Below are positions 25,896 through 35,690 of a DNA stretch of 39,337 nt, one piece after another. The stretch is from positions 1-39,337 of the IMG/VR virus record IMGVR_UViG_3300009154_000111; one strand, 5' to 3'. This stretch comes from a virus. Numbering within the stretch: the first letter of the stretch is position 1; each line of letters starts with the position of its first letter. The notes beneath the pieces are model-generated. The model was not told the origin of the DNA. It made no database searches and worked only from the letters and a program-made list of their open reading frames with translations. The position numbers were made by a program, and so were the translations under genes.

Positions 25896-26822
25896 TTAAT
25901 ACCATAGATAAACAATTCCGTTGCCGCCGTTACCACCAGTACCTAGTGGGCCGCTTCCGCCACCACCGCCGCCACCAAGTCCACCTTGTCCACCGTATAC
26001 TCCAAGACCATCTGAACCAGCGCCAGCAAATCCTGCTCCTCCACCCGCGCCTCCGCCTGTACCAATTCCTCCTACAGCCGCTATTGTTCTTCCGCTTGCT
26101 CCTACGCCACCTCTATAAAAATCTCCTGTACCTCCAGAACCACCAGTAATGGTTGCTGTAATACTTGTAGTAATGCCGCCACCACCGCCTCCGCCTATTA
26201 AACCTGAACCAGCAGGTCCGCCATTATTATTACCAGTAGTTACGTTCCCGTACCCACCACCGCCACCTGAAACTCCTGCGGCACCAGGTGCACCACCCGT
26301 GCTACCACTGTAAGTAGCGCCACCGCCAGCGTAAGAGATACCGACAGAACCGCCATTGGATGAGAAGCCACCAGGGGCTCCCGTATAACTTACTGCACCA
26401 CCGCCACCAAAGCCTGATGTTCCTGCTCCACCACCTGCGCCACCTGGAATAACACCACCGCCGCCAGTAGAAGCACCGCCTCCAAGTCCACCGCCACCTG
26501 CCATCACCATTCCATAAATAGAAATTCCACCTTGAGAGCCGCTGCTTGAGGAACCACCAGTGCCGCCTGCACCAACAGTTACAGAGTTGGAGATATAAGT
26601 CCAACCTTGAGAGTACCCACCAGCACCTCCGCCGCCTGCGCCACCGCCACTGGAAGGAGCGCCACCTCCTCCTCCTCCTCCACCAATTACTACAGCCCAT
26701 ACACGGTTTATACCAGCAGGAATTGTTACTGAAAAAGTTCCAGGGGTAGAAAAGGTCTGTTGTAATTTAAGATTATAGGGAGAATCAACAAATGATGAAT
26801 TCTTATAAAAGTCTATGCTCAT
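25896..26822 (-). CDS. Glycine-rich tail adhesin-like protein (group A)
   Basis: 308 residues. It has the group A N-terminus SIDFYKNSSFVDSPYNLKLQ, then IPAGINRVWAVVIGGGGGGG, GGYSQGWTYISNSVTVGAGG and IYGMVMAGGGG, and the end GGNGIVYLWY. It is the longest group A member, with extra Gly runs near residues 55-65 and 200-215. A short AGGAAA site overlaps the TAG stop of the upstream paralogue, so translation is tightly linked. Confidence 0.75.
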   Translation of the reverse strand: MSIDFYKNSSFVDSPYNLKLQQTFSTPGTFSVTIPAGINRVWAVVIGGGGGGGGAPSSGGGAGGGGAGGYSQGWTYISNSVTVGAGGTGGSSSSGSQGGISIYGMVMAGGGGLGGGASTGGGGVIPGGAGGGAGTSGFGGGGAVSYTGAPGGFSSNGGSVGISYAGGGATYSGSTGGAPGAAGVSGGGGGYGNVTTGNNNGGPAGSGLIGGGGGGGITTSITATITGGSGGTGDFYRGGVGASGRTIAAVGGIGTGGGAGGGAGFAGAGSDGLGVYGGQGGLGGGGGGGSGPLGTGGNGGNGIVYLWY

Positions 26823-26831
26823 AATATTTTC

Positions 26832-27728
26832 CTAATAATAAAGTAGGATTACTCCATTTCCGCCATATGCTCCTATTGTTCCTGCACCGCCGCCACCGCC
26901 TCCAAGTCCACCAGCGCCAGAATTAGTTAAAGTAGCATCTTTTCCATTACCTGCTATGCCTGCGCCACCGCCACCATTACCATTGTTTTGTGCACCACCT
27001 ATTGATATTGTATTAGTTATAAGATTAAATCCATTTCCACCAGCGCCGCCTATATTTAATGTACTTGAATTTAATCCCATTCCGCCGCCGCCGCCAATCA
27101 TTCCAGCACCGCCATTTCCACCAGTATTTGTTAATGAACCTGCTCCATAAGAATTACCAGCACCGCCGCCGCTAATTCCACTTCCTCCATTGCCTCCAGA
27201 TACACCATTTACATTAGAGGAAAGAGCACCACCACCGCCAGAACCATTACTACCATTTAAATTTGCAGCACTGCCTGCTGCGCCACCAGGCATACCCCAA
27301 TAATTTGTTCCCCCAGCAGTTTGATTTATATTTGAGCCCTGACCACCACCAGTCATGGTTTGACCTGCATTATAAGAACCCCCACCATTTGTAAAAATAC
27401 TTCCATATCGTGTATAACCTCCAAAACTGCCAGTATTGCCAGCGCCTACAATACAAGTTGGTACTGCAGGAGTCCATCCCCAAGCAAGGCCGCCAGCACC
27501 GCCGCCTCCTATGAGCGTACCTGCCCCACCACCCGAACCGCCGCCTGCAACAATTGCATATACCCATTTTATATCTGAAGGTATTTTTACTGTTCCAGTA
27601 GATAATAAAGTTTGGCGCAATTGCAAACCATAAGGAGTAATAGTAGAATCAGTAGTAACAAAATTGGATGACGGAAACCAACTTGATACTTGTGTGCTAA
27701 CTTCGCCTGCTTTTAATTGTTTATGCAT
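26832..27728 (-). CDS. Glycine-rich tail adhesin-like protein (group B)
   Basis: 298 residues. It has the group B start MHKQLKAGEVSTQVSSWFPS, then ITPYGLQLRQTLLSTGTVKI, VYAIVAGGGSGGG, WGWTPAVPTCIVGAG, GGYTRYGSIF and TNYWGMPGGAAGS. The same landmarks occur in the 309-aa and 299-aa members. It ends ILLYY and terminates in TAG. The single Cys (PTCIVG) is conserved within group B. Likely virion surface. Confidence 0.75.
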   Translation of the reverse strand: MHKQLKAGEVSTQVSSWFPSSNFVTTDSTITPYGLQLRQTLLSTGTVKIPSDIKWVYAIVAGGGSGGGAGTLIGGGGAGGLAWGWTPAVPTCIVGAGNTGSFGGYTRYGSIFTNGGGSYNAGQTMTGGGQGSNINQTAGGTNYWGMPGGAAGSAANLNGSNGSGGGGALSSNVNGVSGGNGGSGISGGGAGNSYGAGSLTNTGGNGGAGMIGGGGGMGLNSSTLNIGGAGGNGFNLITNTISIGGAQNNGNGGGGAGIAGNGKDATLTNSGAGGLGGGGGGAGTIGAYGGNGVILLYY

Positions 27729-27734
27729 AATATG

Positions 27735-28634
27735 TCACCAGTAAAGGTAGATGATTCCGTTGCCACCTGAACCACCTAATGAAACACCCGCGCCTGCACC
27801 GCCCCCACCTAAACCACCAGAACCGCCAGTTAATGTATTTGGGGCGTTTAAACCATTGCCCGCTACCCCAGCACCGCCTCCACCTGAGCCGTTAGTTGCG
27901 GAACTTAAACCTGTTCCGCCAATTGTAATTGCGCCAGTCAAGATATTGACCCCGTTACCGCCATTGCCGCCAACATTTAAAGTAGAACCTGATTGGGCTC
28001 GTCCAGCGCCGCCACCAACAATTCCTAAACCACCATTTCCGCCTGTATTTGTTGCAGCACCTCCCGCTAATACAGAATTACCGCCACCGCCGCCTGAAAT
28101 ACCATCTCCACCCGCACCAGCCACAGTTCCATTTGCACCACTACTTCCACCGCCTGCCCCTGAACCTGAACCTCCTTTTGTCCCAGAAGAGCCAGCAGCA
28201 CCACCAGGTATGCCCCAATAATTTGTTGAGCCTGAGGCATTACCGCCACCTGCGCCACCAAGTGCTCCCGAGGCTTGTTGCGCACCACCACCGCCAGCAA
28301 AAATGTTTCCATATCTTGTGTAATTTCCACCATTAGACCCTGGTGCGCCGCCAGCACCAACGACACAAGATGATGTTGCTATTGTCCAACCCCAAGCAAC
28401 TCCACCTCCGCCTCCACCTGAAGTTGAACCAGCACCGCCGCCGCCGCCAACTGCGATGGCATAGACAAAGTTTATTCCATCAGGAATAGCAACTGTTCCA
28501 GTAGATGTGATTGTTTTTCGCAAAGTTAAACCATATGGATTAACTAACGATGTGTAATAAGAAGTATTAGAAGAGGTTGGATTCCAAGAACTTACTTGGC
28601 TACCAGATTCTCCACGCTTTATAGGATTAGCCAT
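27735..28634 (-). CDS. Glycine-rich tail adhesin-like protein (group B)
   Basis: 299 residues. It starts ANPIKRGESGSQVSSWNPTS, then LVNPYGLTLRKTITSTGTVA, INFVYAIAVGGGGGAG, WGWTIATSSCVVGAGG, YTRYGNIFAGGGGA and TNYWGIPGGAAGS, ending IIYLYW. The start codon overlaps the stop of the 1532-aa fibre gene (TAATG), so the Gly-rich array is translated as an extension of the fibre operon. Confidence 0.75.
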   Translation of the reverse strand: MANPIKRGESGSQVSSWNPTSSNTSYYTSLVNPYGLTLRKTITSTGTVAIPDGINFVYAIAVGGGGGAGSTSGGGGGGVAWGWTIATSSCVVGAGGAPGSNGGNYTRYGNIFAGGGGAQQASGALGGAGGGNASGSTNYWGIPGGAAGSSGTKGGSGSGAGGGSSGANGTVAGAGGDGISGGGGGNSVLAGGAATNTGGNGGLGIVGGGAGRAQSGSTLNVGGNGGNGVNILTGAITIGGTGLSSATNGSGGGGAGVAGNGLNAPNTLTGGSGGLGGGGAGAGVSLGGSGGNGIIYLYW

Positions 28635-31600
28635 TAACTAAACACCTGCCCTGATATAACTCCTTGATCTGTGTCATAAGTGGCGGCAATAGAAGTTCCT
28701 ATTGGTCCTTGAATTCCTGTTAATCCTTGTAGCCCTTGATAATTTCCATATGCCTCAAACCATTCAGTATCATCATATACATAAGTTCTACCATCATTAG
28801 TATTTACCCAAACTTGACCACTATATAGAGGAGTTGGTTGAGTTGCACTAACATTAAATGTACCTTGTGTACCAAGAGTTCCTTGAATTCCTTGCAGTTG
28901 GGCAAAGCCAAAACCTTGTAAGCCTTGCAAACCTTGTGTGCCTTGTAAACCTGTATTACCTATTGCTCCTTGCACACCTTGAACACCATCTTGACCTATA
29001 TATCCTGCAATACCTTGTGCACCAGTTATTCCTTGTGATCCCGTGCTTCCCGTTGTACCCTGTGTTCCTTGAATACCCTGAATACCAAAATTACCCTGTA
29101 CGCCCTGTGTTCCTTGCACACCTTGTGTGCCTTGAACTCCCTGTATACCTTGAGGGCCAGTTACACTAAGAGATCCATCACCCATAACATATTGTACAGA
29201 TGTTCCACTTGTTGTTATATATTTAGTTGCAGTTATATTTCCAGAAGAGTCTACTTTTGCAAGTACAGCTGTTGTTGAATCTTGCCATTGTGTAAGATCT
29301 GCAGTTTGAGATGCTGCTCCTCTTGCTGTAAATGATACTACAGTAGATGCACCTGATATTGCACGAAGCGATGTTGAACCACCATTTACATCAAGTCCAT
29401 TTTGAGCATAAATTCTTCCATCTGAAGCAATTCTTGCAACAGCTGTTCCTGAATTTATTTGCCATTGTTGTAAATCAACTGATTGTGAATTTGCACCTCT
29501 AACAACAACTGGTATAACGTATGGAGCAAACGTTGTTGCATTAAAATAACCTAGGGTTCCACTTGAAAGTTTACCACCAGAATATATGGTTGAAACAACT
29601 GCTGTTGTTGCAGTCATAGCACCATTTGCATCCCACCAAGTACTTAAGTTTCCAGCTGAATCTCTAAATTCCATCATAGCTGCAGTTTGATTTGCAGCCG
29701 CCTTAATAATAATTCCACTATGTGACTTATCTGGTATTGTAACTGATAATCCAGCTGTTAGAGCTACTGTTCCAGTTCCCGTCGTTACCGTTGTATTTGT
29801 TGTATTTGCAACAGTGAAAGAATAAGATGATCCTGCAGTTACTGTGGCAACGGCGGTTACCTGGAAAGTTCCATTATAACCTGTAGGAACAATGCCAGAT
29901 ACTGTTACATAATCTCCAATTGATAGCACTTGCAATGTTGATGTATAAGTATATGTTGCAGTAGTTGAAGTAAATAAAACTGCAGTAATATTTGGTTGAA
30001 CTGCACTATTTGTTAAAGCAGTTGATGATCCAATAACCATTTGACCTAACGCATTAACTGTTGATAAAACAGTGCTTGATGAATTTTGATATTGAACAAG
30101 ATCAGCAGTTTGATTAGCAGTTCCTGGAATTAAAAGCTTTTGTTCTATAGCGCTTGAGTTGTTTCCAAGTGTCAGCTGTCTAATATTTGTATATTTTAAT
30201 ATACTGTTATTTCCGCTAACGTTAATATTTCCACTAGAGGTAAGGGATGTAACACTAAATCCTCCAGTTGAATCTACTTTTGCAAGAACAGATCCGCTTG
30301 AAGTCCACCATTGCTGAATATCTGGAGTTGAACCACCAACAACTGCAAGACTTCCACCAGAAGTGTAAGTATCAGTAATTGATACGGAAACTGTAACAGT
30401 TGTAGAAGTAGCAGCAATTACAGGTGCATTAGTTACGTTAAAACCTGTACCTGCAGTAGCAGATGGATTATTAGCAGAAACTATATTTGTAACAGTAATA
30501 TTTTGACCTATGGTAATTACTGAAGCGTTTGATGTTGTATAAACAATATTACCACCGCCTGCTGTAGCATTAGTAACTGTTCCAGTAGACAAAGCTGCTT
30601 GTTGAACTGCTAGTGGCAATTGATTGCTTGACAAACCAATTATTCTTAATGCTGCGGCATTTAAGGTATTGCTTGTGTTATTTTGAGGAACGATATAAGA
30701 ACCATTTGCATTCGAACCTCTAATTGTTGAACCTACATTTATATTTTGAGCTGTTAATTGTCCAGAAGTATATAATGCGCTAGCAGTTAAAGCTCCCGCT
30801 GAATCTACTTTTGCAAGAACAGTTCCGCTAAGGTTTTGCCATTGTGTTAAATCGGGAGTTAATCCAGTTAGTTGAGTTGTTATTGTTCCGCCAGAGGTCC
30901 ATGTATCAGTAAGTGCAGATGGGGCGGTAACTGTAATTGAAGTTGTGCTTGCAGCTGTAATTACTCCAGTTATATTAAAACCTAATCCAGCAGTTGCGGA
31001 AGAATTTCCTGTAGATACAACACCAGTAATGGTTACTGTTTGCCCTACAGCAAATACTAGTGAAACATTTGATGTGTAAACAACTGATGTAGTACCATTA
31101 GCAGTTGCACCTTGTATTGATCCTGTTGATCCACCAGATGCTTTTACTGTTAAAGGCAGTTGTGTGCTGTATTGAGCAGCTAATACTGCACCGCCCGCAT
31201 TAAGTGTATTACCCAAAAGATTGTTTAATTTTAAATTAACTCCATTAGATGCAGAACTACCAAATAGCCCTGTAGCAAGAATATTTCCTTGTGCAGAAAA
31301 AGTTCCATTTACGTTCATATTTCCATTAGGGCTTAAATAAGCAATAACTGACCCTGTACTGCTCTGCCATTCTTGTAAATTGACTGTTTGAGAAGTAGCG
31401 CCTTGAACAATTAAAGGAGTTGTAAATGGGCTTGTAGATGAAAACGCACCAATAGCACTTAGATAAGCATTTCCAGTATTTACGCTAACTGTGGTATTTG
31501 TTGTATTAGCACAAGTAAATGTATAAGCGCCAGACGTTCCACCAACTGATTGAATTACAAAAGTTCCATTATAACCAGACGGAGTAAACCCTGTTATAGT

Positions 31601-33232
31601 TACTGTTGAGCCTGGTGAATAAGGGTTAGTTCCGTATGTATTGGTTGAGTTATATGTAACAGTTGTACTGGTAAAAGAGGTAATAGTTACACCAGACGCA
31701 GTTCCACCTACAGTATTTGATGAAGTTTTTCCAACATAAATCTGTCCTGCGGGATTTACGCCTGATAAAACTGTACCTGCGGAATTTTTATTTTGAATCA
31801 AATCTCCAGTTTGAGAAGCTGTTCCTTTTATTTCTAAAAGAAGATTGGGCGCATAGCCGCTTGCAATACTTTGATAACCCGAAGTTATTTTTCCGCCACC
31901 TACGCTGGCATTACCGCTTGAATCTACTCTAAAATAGCCGCCGTTTGTAGCAGTTGCGTTTAATATATTTTGAGAACCAGCAAAAGCGGTTAAAGTTAAA
32001 GGTACAACTGCGCTAGTAGGAGCAAAAGTATTGGCGGCAGTAAATGTATTTGTTGTTCCTTGAATTGCTGAACCATCAATTCCTTGAATTCCCTGTATTC
32101 CTTGTGTACCTTGAATTCCATTAAAACCTTGTAAGCCTTGAATTCCATTTGTACCTTGAATGCCTTGTACACCTTGCGTACCCTGTAAACCTTGTGTTCC
32201 CTGTGTTCCTTGCGCTCCAGTTGTTCCTTGAATACCTACGGCGGTGGTAACTAAAATTACTTGATGATTATTAGAAAAACCAGTAATACCCAATCCTAAT
32301 CCTTCTACATATGTTACTGGAATTTGAACATAGGTATTATTTCCTGGATTAATAGTTCCACTTACTATAAATTTTTGATAATTGTTAGAATCATTTTGAT
32401 CTTGAATAAATACATTATCATTTACTTTTAATAGCGCTAAGAACATATCTATATCAATACTAAGCCTTGTTAAATGATTAATATATAAAGCAGTAGAATT
32501 TATTTGAGTAGCATTATTGTATCTTATATCTCCATTTGCTGGCTGTGCATTAGTTGTGCTATTTGCATCAATCTTATACTCAAAATAGCTAGAGGATACT
32601 CCACTTGCTCCAGTTACTCCTTGAGTACCTTGAATTCCCGTCGTTCCTTGCATACTTTGTATGCCTTGAATTCCTTGTAATCCTTGTGTTCCTTGAACAC
32701 CTTGAATACCTTGTGTTCCTTGAACACCTTGAATACCTTGTGTGCCTTGCACACCTTGAATACCTTGTGTTCCTTGAACACCTTGAATGCCTTGTGTGCT
32801 TTGTACGCCCTGTGTTCCTTGAACACCCTGAATGCCCTGAATACCTTGTGTTCCTTGAACACCTTGAATGCCTTGTGTGCCTTGCACACCTTGAATACCT
32901 TGTGTTCCTTGAACACCTTGAATACCTTGTGTGCTTTGTACGCCCTGTGTTCCTTGAACACCCTGAATGCCTTGTGTGCCTTGCACACCCTGTGTGCCCT
33001 GTGTACCCTGCACACCTTGCATGCCTTGCACACCTTGTGTGCCTTGCGTACCTTGTGGTCCTTGCAAACCCTGAACGCCTTGTATTCCTTGTAATTGTGC
33101 ATATCCAAAACCTTGTGCACCTTGTGCACCAGTTGGACCCTGATATCCAGATGTTGATAATATTACTTCGTTATTAGTTTCTACAACAGTTATTTCATTG
33201 TTCTGTTGATTAATATAAATATTATCTGTCAT
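28634..33232 (-). CDS. 1532-aa collagen-like long tail fibre
   Basis: The N-terminal 30 residues ([20 protein letters not shown]) are followed by a Gly-X-Gln collagen-like shaft at about 32-211 and a small domain ([20 protein letters not shown] ... [11 protein letters not shown]-type strands). A second short collagen-like tract follows, then about 900 residues of beta-rich repeats. These contain eight variants of the motif Q-[ST][21 protein letters not shown] (for example [20 protein letters not shown]) and several 'V.ITG......GYNGTF.V..V' strands. A third collagen-like tract has QLQGIQG on both sides, and a C-terminal domain reads [20 protein letters not shown]. It is clearly a tail fibre; trimeric assembly is inferred from the collagen-like tracts. 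The start overlaps the upstream gene stop (TAATG). Confidence 0.85.
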   Translation of the reverse strand: MTDNIYINQQNNEITVVETNNEVILSTSGYQGPTGAQGAQGFGYAQLQGIQGVQGLQGPQGTQGTQGVQGMQGVQGTQGTQGVQGTQGIQGVQGTQGVQSTQGIQGVQGTQGIQGVQGTQGIQGVQGTQGIQGIQGVQGTQGVQSTQGIQGVQGTQGIQGVQGTQGIQGVQGTQGIQGVQGTQGLQGIQGIQSMQGTTGIQGTQGVTGASGVSSSYFEYKIDANSTTNAQPANGDIRYNNATQINSTALYINHLTRLSIDIDMFLALLKVNDNVFIQDQNDSNNYQKFIVSGTINPGNNTYVQIPVTYVEGLGLGITGFSNNHQVILVTTAVGIQGTTGAQGTQGTQGLQGTQGVQGIQGTNGIQGLQGFNGIQGTQGIQGIQGIDGSAIQGTTNTFTAANTFAPTSAVVPLTLTAFAGSQNILNATATNGGYFRVDSSGNASVGGGKITSGYQSIASGYAPNLLLEIKGTASQTGDLIQNKNSAGTVLSGVNPAGQIYVGKTSSNTVGGTASGVTITSFTSTTVTYNSTNTYGTNPYSPGSTVTITGFTPSGYNGTFVIQSVGGTSGAYTFTCANTTNTTVSVNTGNAYLSAIGAFSSTSPFTTPLIVQGATSQTVNLQEWQSSTGSVIAYLSPNGNMNVNGTFSAQGNILATGLFGSSASNGVNLKLNNLLGNTLNAGGAVLAAQYSTQLPLTVKASGGSTGSIQGATANGTTSVVYTSNVSLVFAVGQTVTITGVVSTGNSSATAGLGFNITGVITAASTTSITVTAPSALTDTWTSGGTITTQLTGLTPDLTQWQNLSGTVLAKVDSAGALTASALYTSGQLTAQNINVGSTIRGSNANGSYIVPQNNTSNTLNAAALRIIGLSSNQLPLAVQQAALSTGTVTNATAGGGNIVYTTSNASVITIGQNITVTNIVSANNPSATAGTGFNVTNAPVIAATSTTVTVSVSITDTYTSGGSLAVVGGSTPDIQQWWTSSGSVLAKVDSTGGFSVTSLTSSGNINVSGNNSILKYTNIRQLTLGNNSSAIEQKLLIPGTANQTADLVQYQNSSSTVLSTVNALGQMVIGSSTALTNSAVQPNITAVLFTSTTATYTYTSTLQVLSIGDYVTVSGIVPTGYNGTFQVTAVATVTAGSSYSFTVANTTNTTVTTGTGTVALTAGLSVTIPDKSHSGIIIKAAANQTAAMMEFRDSAGNLSTWWDANGAMTATTAVVSTIYSGGKLSSGTLGYFNATTFAPYVIPVVVRGANSQSVDLQQWQINSGTAVARIASDGRIYAQNGLDVNGGSTSLRAISGASTVVSFTARGAASQTADLTQWQDSTTAVLAKVDSSGNITATKYITTSGTSVQYVMGDGSLSVTGPQGIQGVQGTQGVQGTQGVQGNFGIQGIQGTQGTTGSTGSQGITGAQGIAGYIGQDGVQGVQGAIGNTGLQGTQGLQGLQGFGFAQLQGIQGTLGTQGTFNVSATQPTPLYSGQVWVNTNDGRTYVYDDTEWFEAYGNYQGLQGLTGIQGPIGTSIAATYDTDQGVISGQVFS
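28860..29160 (-). repeat. C-terminal collagen-like tract of the long fibre
   Basis: Gly-X-Y triplets, less regular than the N-terminal tract (contains GNFGIQG, GSTGSQG and GYIGQDG). It includes [12 protein letters not shown], a near copy of [12 protein letters not shown] at the N-terminus. Confidence 0.75.
32055..32238 (-). repeat. Middle collagen-like tract of the long fibre
   Basis: Gly-X-Y triplets with Gln or Asn/Phe at Y ([16 protein letters not shown]), ending [10 protein letters not shown]. Boundaries approximate. Confidence 0.75.
32600..33139 (-). repeat. N-terminal collagen-like tandem repeat tract (about 540 bp)
   Basis: About 60 Gly-X-Y triplets, mostly Gly-Ile/Val/Thr-Gln. The DNA is built of 18- and 27-nt units, and higher-order copies of about 150 nt with the rare variant QST (from a single base change in QGT) recur. 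This shows recent segmental duplication within the tract. Confidence 0.85.
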
Positions 33233-33576
33233 TATAGTATGGTGTTAGGCCTAACCTGAAACCATCCTTGTACAAGAGTTTTACGCCTTAAACTTGCATC
33301 TATAGATATGATCTGATATTTAGATTTTGGTAAATTAAATTTATTTGTTTGAGCTGGGGTTAACTCAACATGAATAACGCCTGTTCCAGTAACTGTAATT
33401 CCGCTACCTAGGCTTGCGGTAGCACATAAAACGCTTCCGCCTTCTCTATCTCTTACTTCCATTAGGAAATTGTATCCAGTGAAATTGATTAATGCTCCTG
33501 CTGAATCTTTTACAGTTATGTCAACGGACCACGTATCATTTTGGATAATATCATAATTGATTTCTTGAATTGCCAT
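33232..33576 (-). CDS. BppU/Ig-like small tail protein
   Basis: 114 residues. The pattern [41 protein letters not shown], then [19 protein letters not shown] and [13 protein letters not shown], matches the Ig-like N-terminal domain found in phage baseplate upper proteins (BppU) and related fibre adaptors. It is the first gene of the tail-fibre operon, suggesting that it connects the long fibre to the tail. The gene starts after GGGGTG and its stop overlaps the long-fibre ATG. Confidence 0.7.
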   Translation of the reverse strand: MAIQEINYDIIQNDTWSVDITVKDSAGALINFTGYNFLMEVRDREGGSVLCATASLGSGITVTGTGVIHVELTPAQTNKFNLPKSKYQIISIDASLRRKTLVQGWFQVRPNTIL

Positions 33577-33643
33577 TTATGCACCCCAATATATATATAG
33601 ATTTACATAGTCATTCTACCATTTAAAGGTTCTAAAACATAGA

Positions 33644-33672
33644 AAACCCGCCCTGTGGAGGAGGGCGGGTTT
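33644..33672 (-). terminator. Strong hairpin terminator after nrdJ
   Basis: AAACCCGCCCT / AGGGCGGGTTT form an 11-bp perfect stem with a 7-nt loop (GTGGAGG). On the minus strand the stem is followed by TTCTATGTTTT. It lies 28 bases past the nrdJ stop and separates nrdJ from the fibre operon. Confidence 0.85.
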
Positions 33673-33700
33673 ATGTGGATTGGTGTCCTTTTATATTATA

Positions 33701-35635
33701 TCAGCTTTGACCAATATCTACTATTTCGCATTCACCCGAAACACACGCCAATGCTTGTGTTCCAGTTGTTGAATCTTCTAATTCATATAGTGATAATGCT
33801 TCCCAGTTAATAGATGTAGGCATCTTAGAAACTAGCTCGTTATAAGCATTTTCATCAACTTCTTGATATGGGGCTTGAGCATATGTGTGGTCAGAATATG
33901 GAAGGAATGAAATTCCAGAGCACTCGTCAAAATGCTTATAAACCCATGCTCCAACTTCCATCCACTCATCTTCTTTAACGGTAATAGTTACAGAAGGCTT
34001 GTGCTCACACCAATGGCGTTGATATGTAAGCCAAATCTCAAGTTGTTGAATTGCATTAACTTTATCTCTAGTAATAGCATTTGAAGGTGCTTTTACTGGA
34101 AATGAAAATACAATTGTATCTTGTGGCTTCATTACATCATCTTCTGCAGGAATACCTGAATCTTTAAGAAATTGAGTAATAGGATCTTTCTTATCCCCAC
34201 GAACTGTTCTAATATAATATTCTGAATGCCATGGATGCATTCCTGAAGATACCCCGACCAATTGGGACACTGTGCCTGAAGGCTTTACGCAAGTGATTGC
34301 TGCTGAGGCGGGAATCCCAATTTTCTCTGCCTCTTCAATATTTGTTGCAAGTGCATACTCACGAAGTCTATTTAAAGTATCACCAAGCTTATTCATTCCG
34401 TCTTGTCCAGAAAAGAATTTGTTTCCAAATTGACCAGTAAGTGAAACTCCAAGTAGGCGTTCTTCTTCGGTGTTGTCCTTCCAAATCTTACGAATATACT
34501 TAAAGTCTGTAAGTGTTGATTGCCATGTTCCTAGAATTGTTGCAAGGCGAACTTTATTTGCAACAGTTTGAGGTGTATCTTCTTCACGTAATACGACTTC
34601 TGAAAGATTACAAAACTGATAAGGACGGAGAATGATTTCCGAGCAAGGGTTTGTTCCATAATGAATCTCTTCAGAACGACGACCATATTTGGCTGCTTGC
34701 TTTTGTGCTGCTGCCACATTATAGATACCTCTTTCGCCTGACTTTGAATCATAGAGTGATTTCCATTCTGCTATAAATTGAGCCATCTCTGGCTTGCGTG
34801 AATATGCAACAGAATTATTTGCTAATGCACGTTGTGCATTTGATTCCCACCAATTACCAGCTTTTGCTGCTGCCATTTCAATATCATTAATATTAGAAAG
34901 AGAAATTAATGCTGAACGACGTACTCCTCCAACAACTACAACTTCTCCAATTTTACACATAATATCGTGAGCTTCAATTGGCTTAAGTTGACGACCAAGT
35001 GCTCCCTTAAAAATTTTGATTGTAAAATCAAAAAGATTTACTAATGGTTGTGGCCCAGATGATCTTCCGCCCATAGTTTTAAGACGAGCACCAGAAGGAC
35101 GAACCTTGCTAATGTCAATCTGTGGAATTTGTCCTGCCCAAAGAAGTGAAAGAAGTTCACGGTAGGCTTTAGCCCAACCTTCTTTTGAATCCCCAACATT
35201 GATTACAGTATTTGATTTTTCTAAAGTTTCTGGAAGGGAGGGAAGCTTATTAACGTACTTATATTCAACAGAAAATCCAACACCAGTACCACACATAAGA
35301 ATATACATTGCTTCATCAAATGAACGAGCATTGTCTACTGGAATAAATGAACAGTTATATCCCGCAACATTTTCTCTTTCTAATGCTGGACCTGCAGTCA
35401 TTACAGAACGCATTGAAGGCATTACATTACGATTAAATACTGCATCTTTAAGTTCTGCTACAAGTGCATCATCTGCAACATAACCATGATTATCACGAAG
35501 ATGACCCTGCATAAAATTAAAGTAACGATCTACTGTTTCACCCCATGTTTCACGACGATTTTCACTTTCTAACCATCTTGCATAACGAGATAGTGCAATA
35601 AAGTTTTCATACGGGTTTTCAATAGTTCTAGACAT
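33701..35635 (-). CDS. nrdJ: Adenosylcobalamin-dependent ribonucleoside-triphosphate reductase (class II)
   Basis: 644 residues, a compact single-chain reductase. It converts ribonucleotides to deoxynucleotides for phage DNA synthesis, using B12. Active-site cysteines map by motif: C95 (AGYNCSF), radical C331 in TNPCSEI with E333, and C342 (QFCNLSEVV). The C-terminal redox pair is C631-x4-C636 (ACVSGECEI), as in the monomeric Lactobacillus leichmannii-type enzyme. NVMPSMRSVMTAGPAL and MCGTGVGFSVEY at the N-terminus are also class-typical. It is shorter than the roughly 740-aa bacterial type and shows no ATP-cone. GAGGAG precedes ATG 35635. It follows a putative extended -10 promoter. Confidence 0.92.
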   Translation of the reverse strand: MSRTIENPYENFIALSRYARWLESENRRETWGETVDRYFNFMQGHLRDNHGYVADDALVAELKDAVFNRNVMPSMRSVMTAGPALERENVAGYNCSFIPVDNARSFDEAMYILMCGTGVGFSVEYKYVNKLPSLPETLEKSNTVINVGDSKEGWAKAYRELLSLLWAGQIPQIDISKVRPSGARLKTMGGRSSGPQPLVNLFDFTIKIFKGALGRQLKPIEAHDIMCKIGEVVVVGGVRRSALISLSNINDIEMAAAKAGNWWESNAQRALANNSVAYSRKPEMAQFIAEWKSLYDSKSGERGIYNVAAAQKQAAKYGRRSEEIHYGTNPCSEIILRPYQFCNLSEVVLREEDTPQTVANKVRLATILGTWQSTLTDFKYIRKIWKDNTEEERLLGVSLTGQFGNKFFSGQDGMNKLGDTLNRLREYALATNIEEAEKIGIPASAAITCVKPSGTVSQLVGVSSGMHPWHSEYYIRTVRGDKKDPITQFLKDSGIPAEDDVMKPQDTIVFSFPVKAPSNAITRDKVNAIQQLEIWLTYQRHWCEHKPSVTITVKEDEWMEVGAWVYKHFDECSGISFLPYSDHTYAQAPYQEVDENAYNELVSKMPTSINWEALSLYELEDSTTGTQALACVSGECEIVDIGQS

Positions 35636-35671
35636 TTAATTTATTCTCCTCAGATTTTTAGATAGACTCCT

Positions 35672-35680
35672 AGTGTACCA
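35672..35680 (-). promoter_or_regulatory. Extended -10 promoter for nrdJ, inside an inverted repeat
   Basis: Minus strand TGG-TACACT lies 36 nt before the nrdJ start, within CTAGTGT-ACC-ACACTAG (35670-35686), a perfect 7-bp inverted repeat. The dyad could be an operator that controls nrdJ or a weak terminator for the upstream glycosyltransferase. No -35 is seen. Confidence 0.35.
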
Positions 35681-35690
35681 CACTAGAATT

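Noticed and set aside
27751-28221. 156-codon Pro-rich frame on the plus strand
   Set aside because: Antisense image of Gly-rich coding (GGN on one strand gives CCN on the other). No ribosome-binding site or promoter.
12543-33139. CRISPR array, suggested by dense short direct repeats
   Set aside because: The repeats are in-frame 9/18/27-nt coding units of Gly-X-Gln without unique spacers; no cas genes are present.
32605-33177. 190-codon open frame on the plus strand over the collagen-like tract, Leu/Glu/Tyr-rich
   Set aside because: It is the antisense of a 9-nt repeat that excludes stops in several frames. It is a monotone repeat with no start signal.
28634-33232. Frameshift or gene fusion in the 1532-aa fibre
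   Set aside because: The frame is continuous, and repeat units recur with the same register from end to end.
33701-35635. Intein in nrdJ, a common insertion site
   Set aside because: The protein is shorter than bacterial homologues and the active-site motifs are contiguous.
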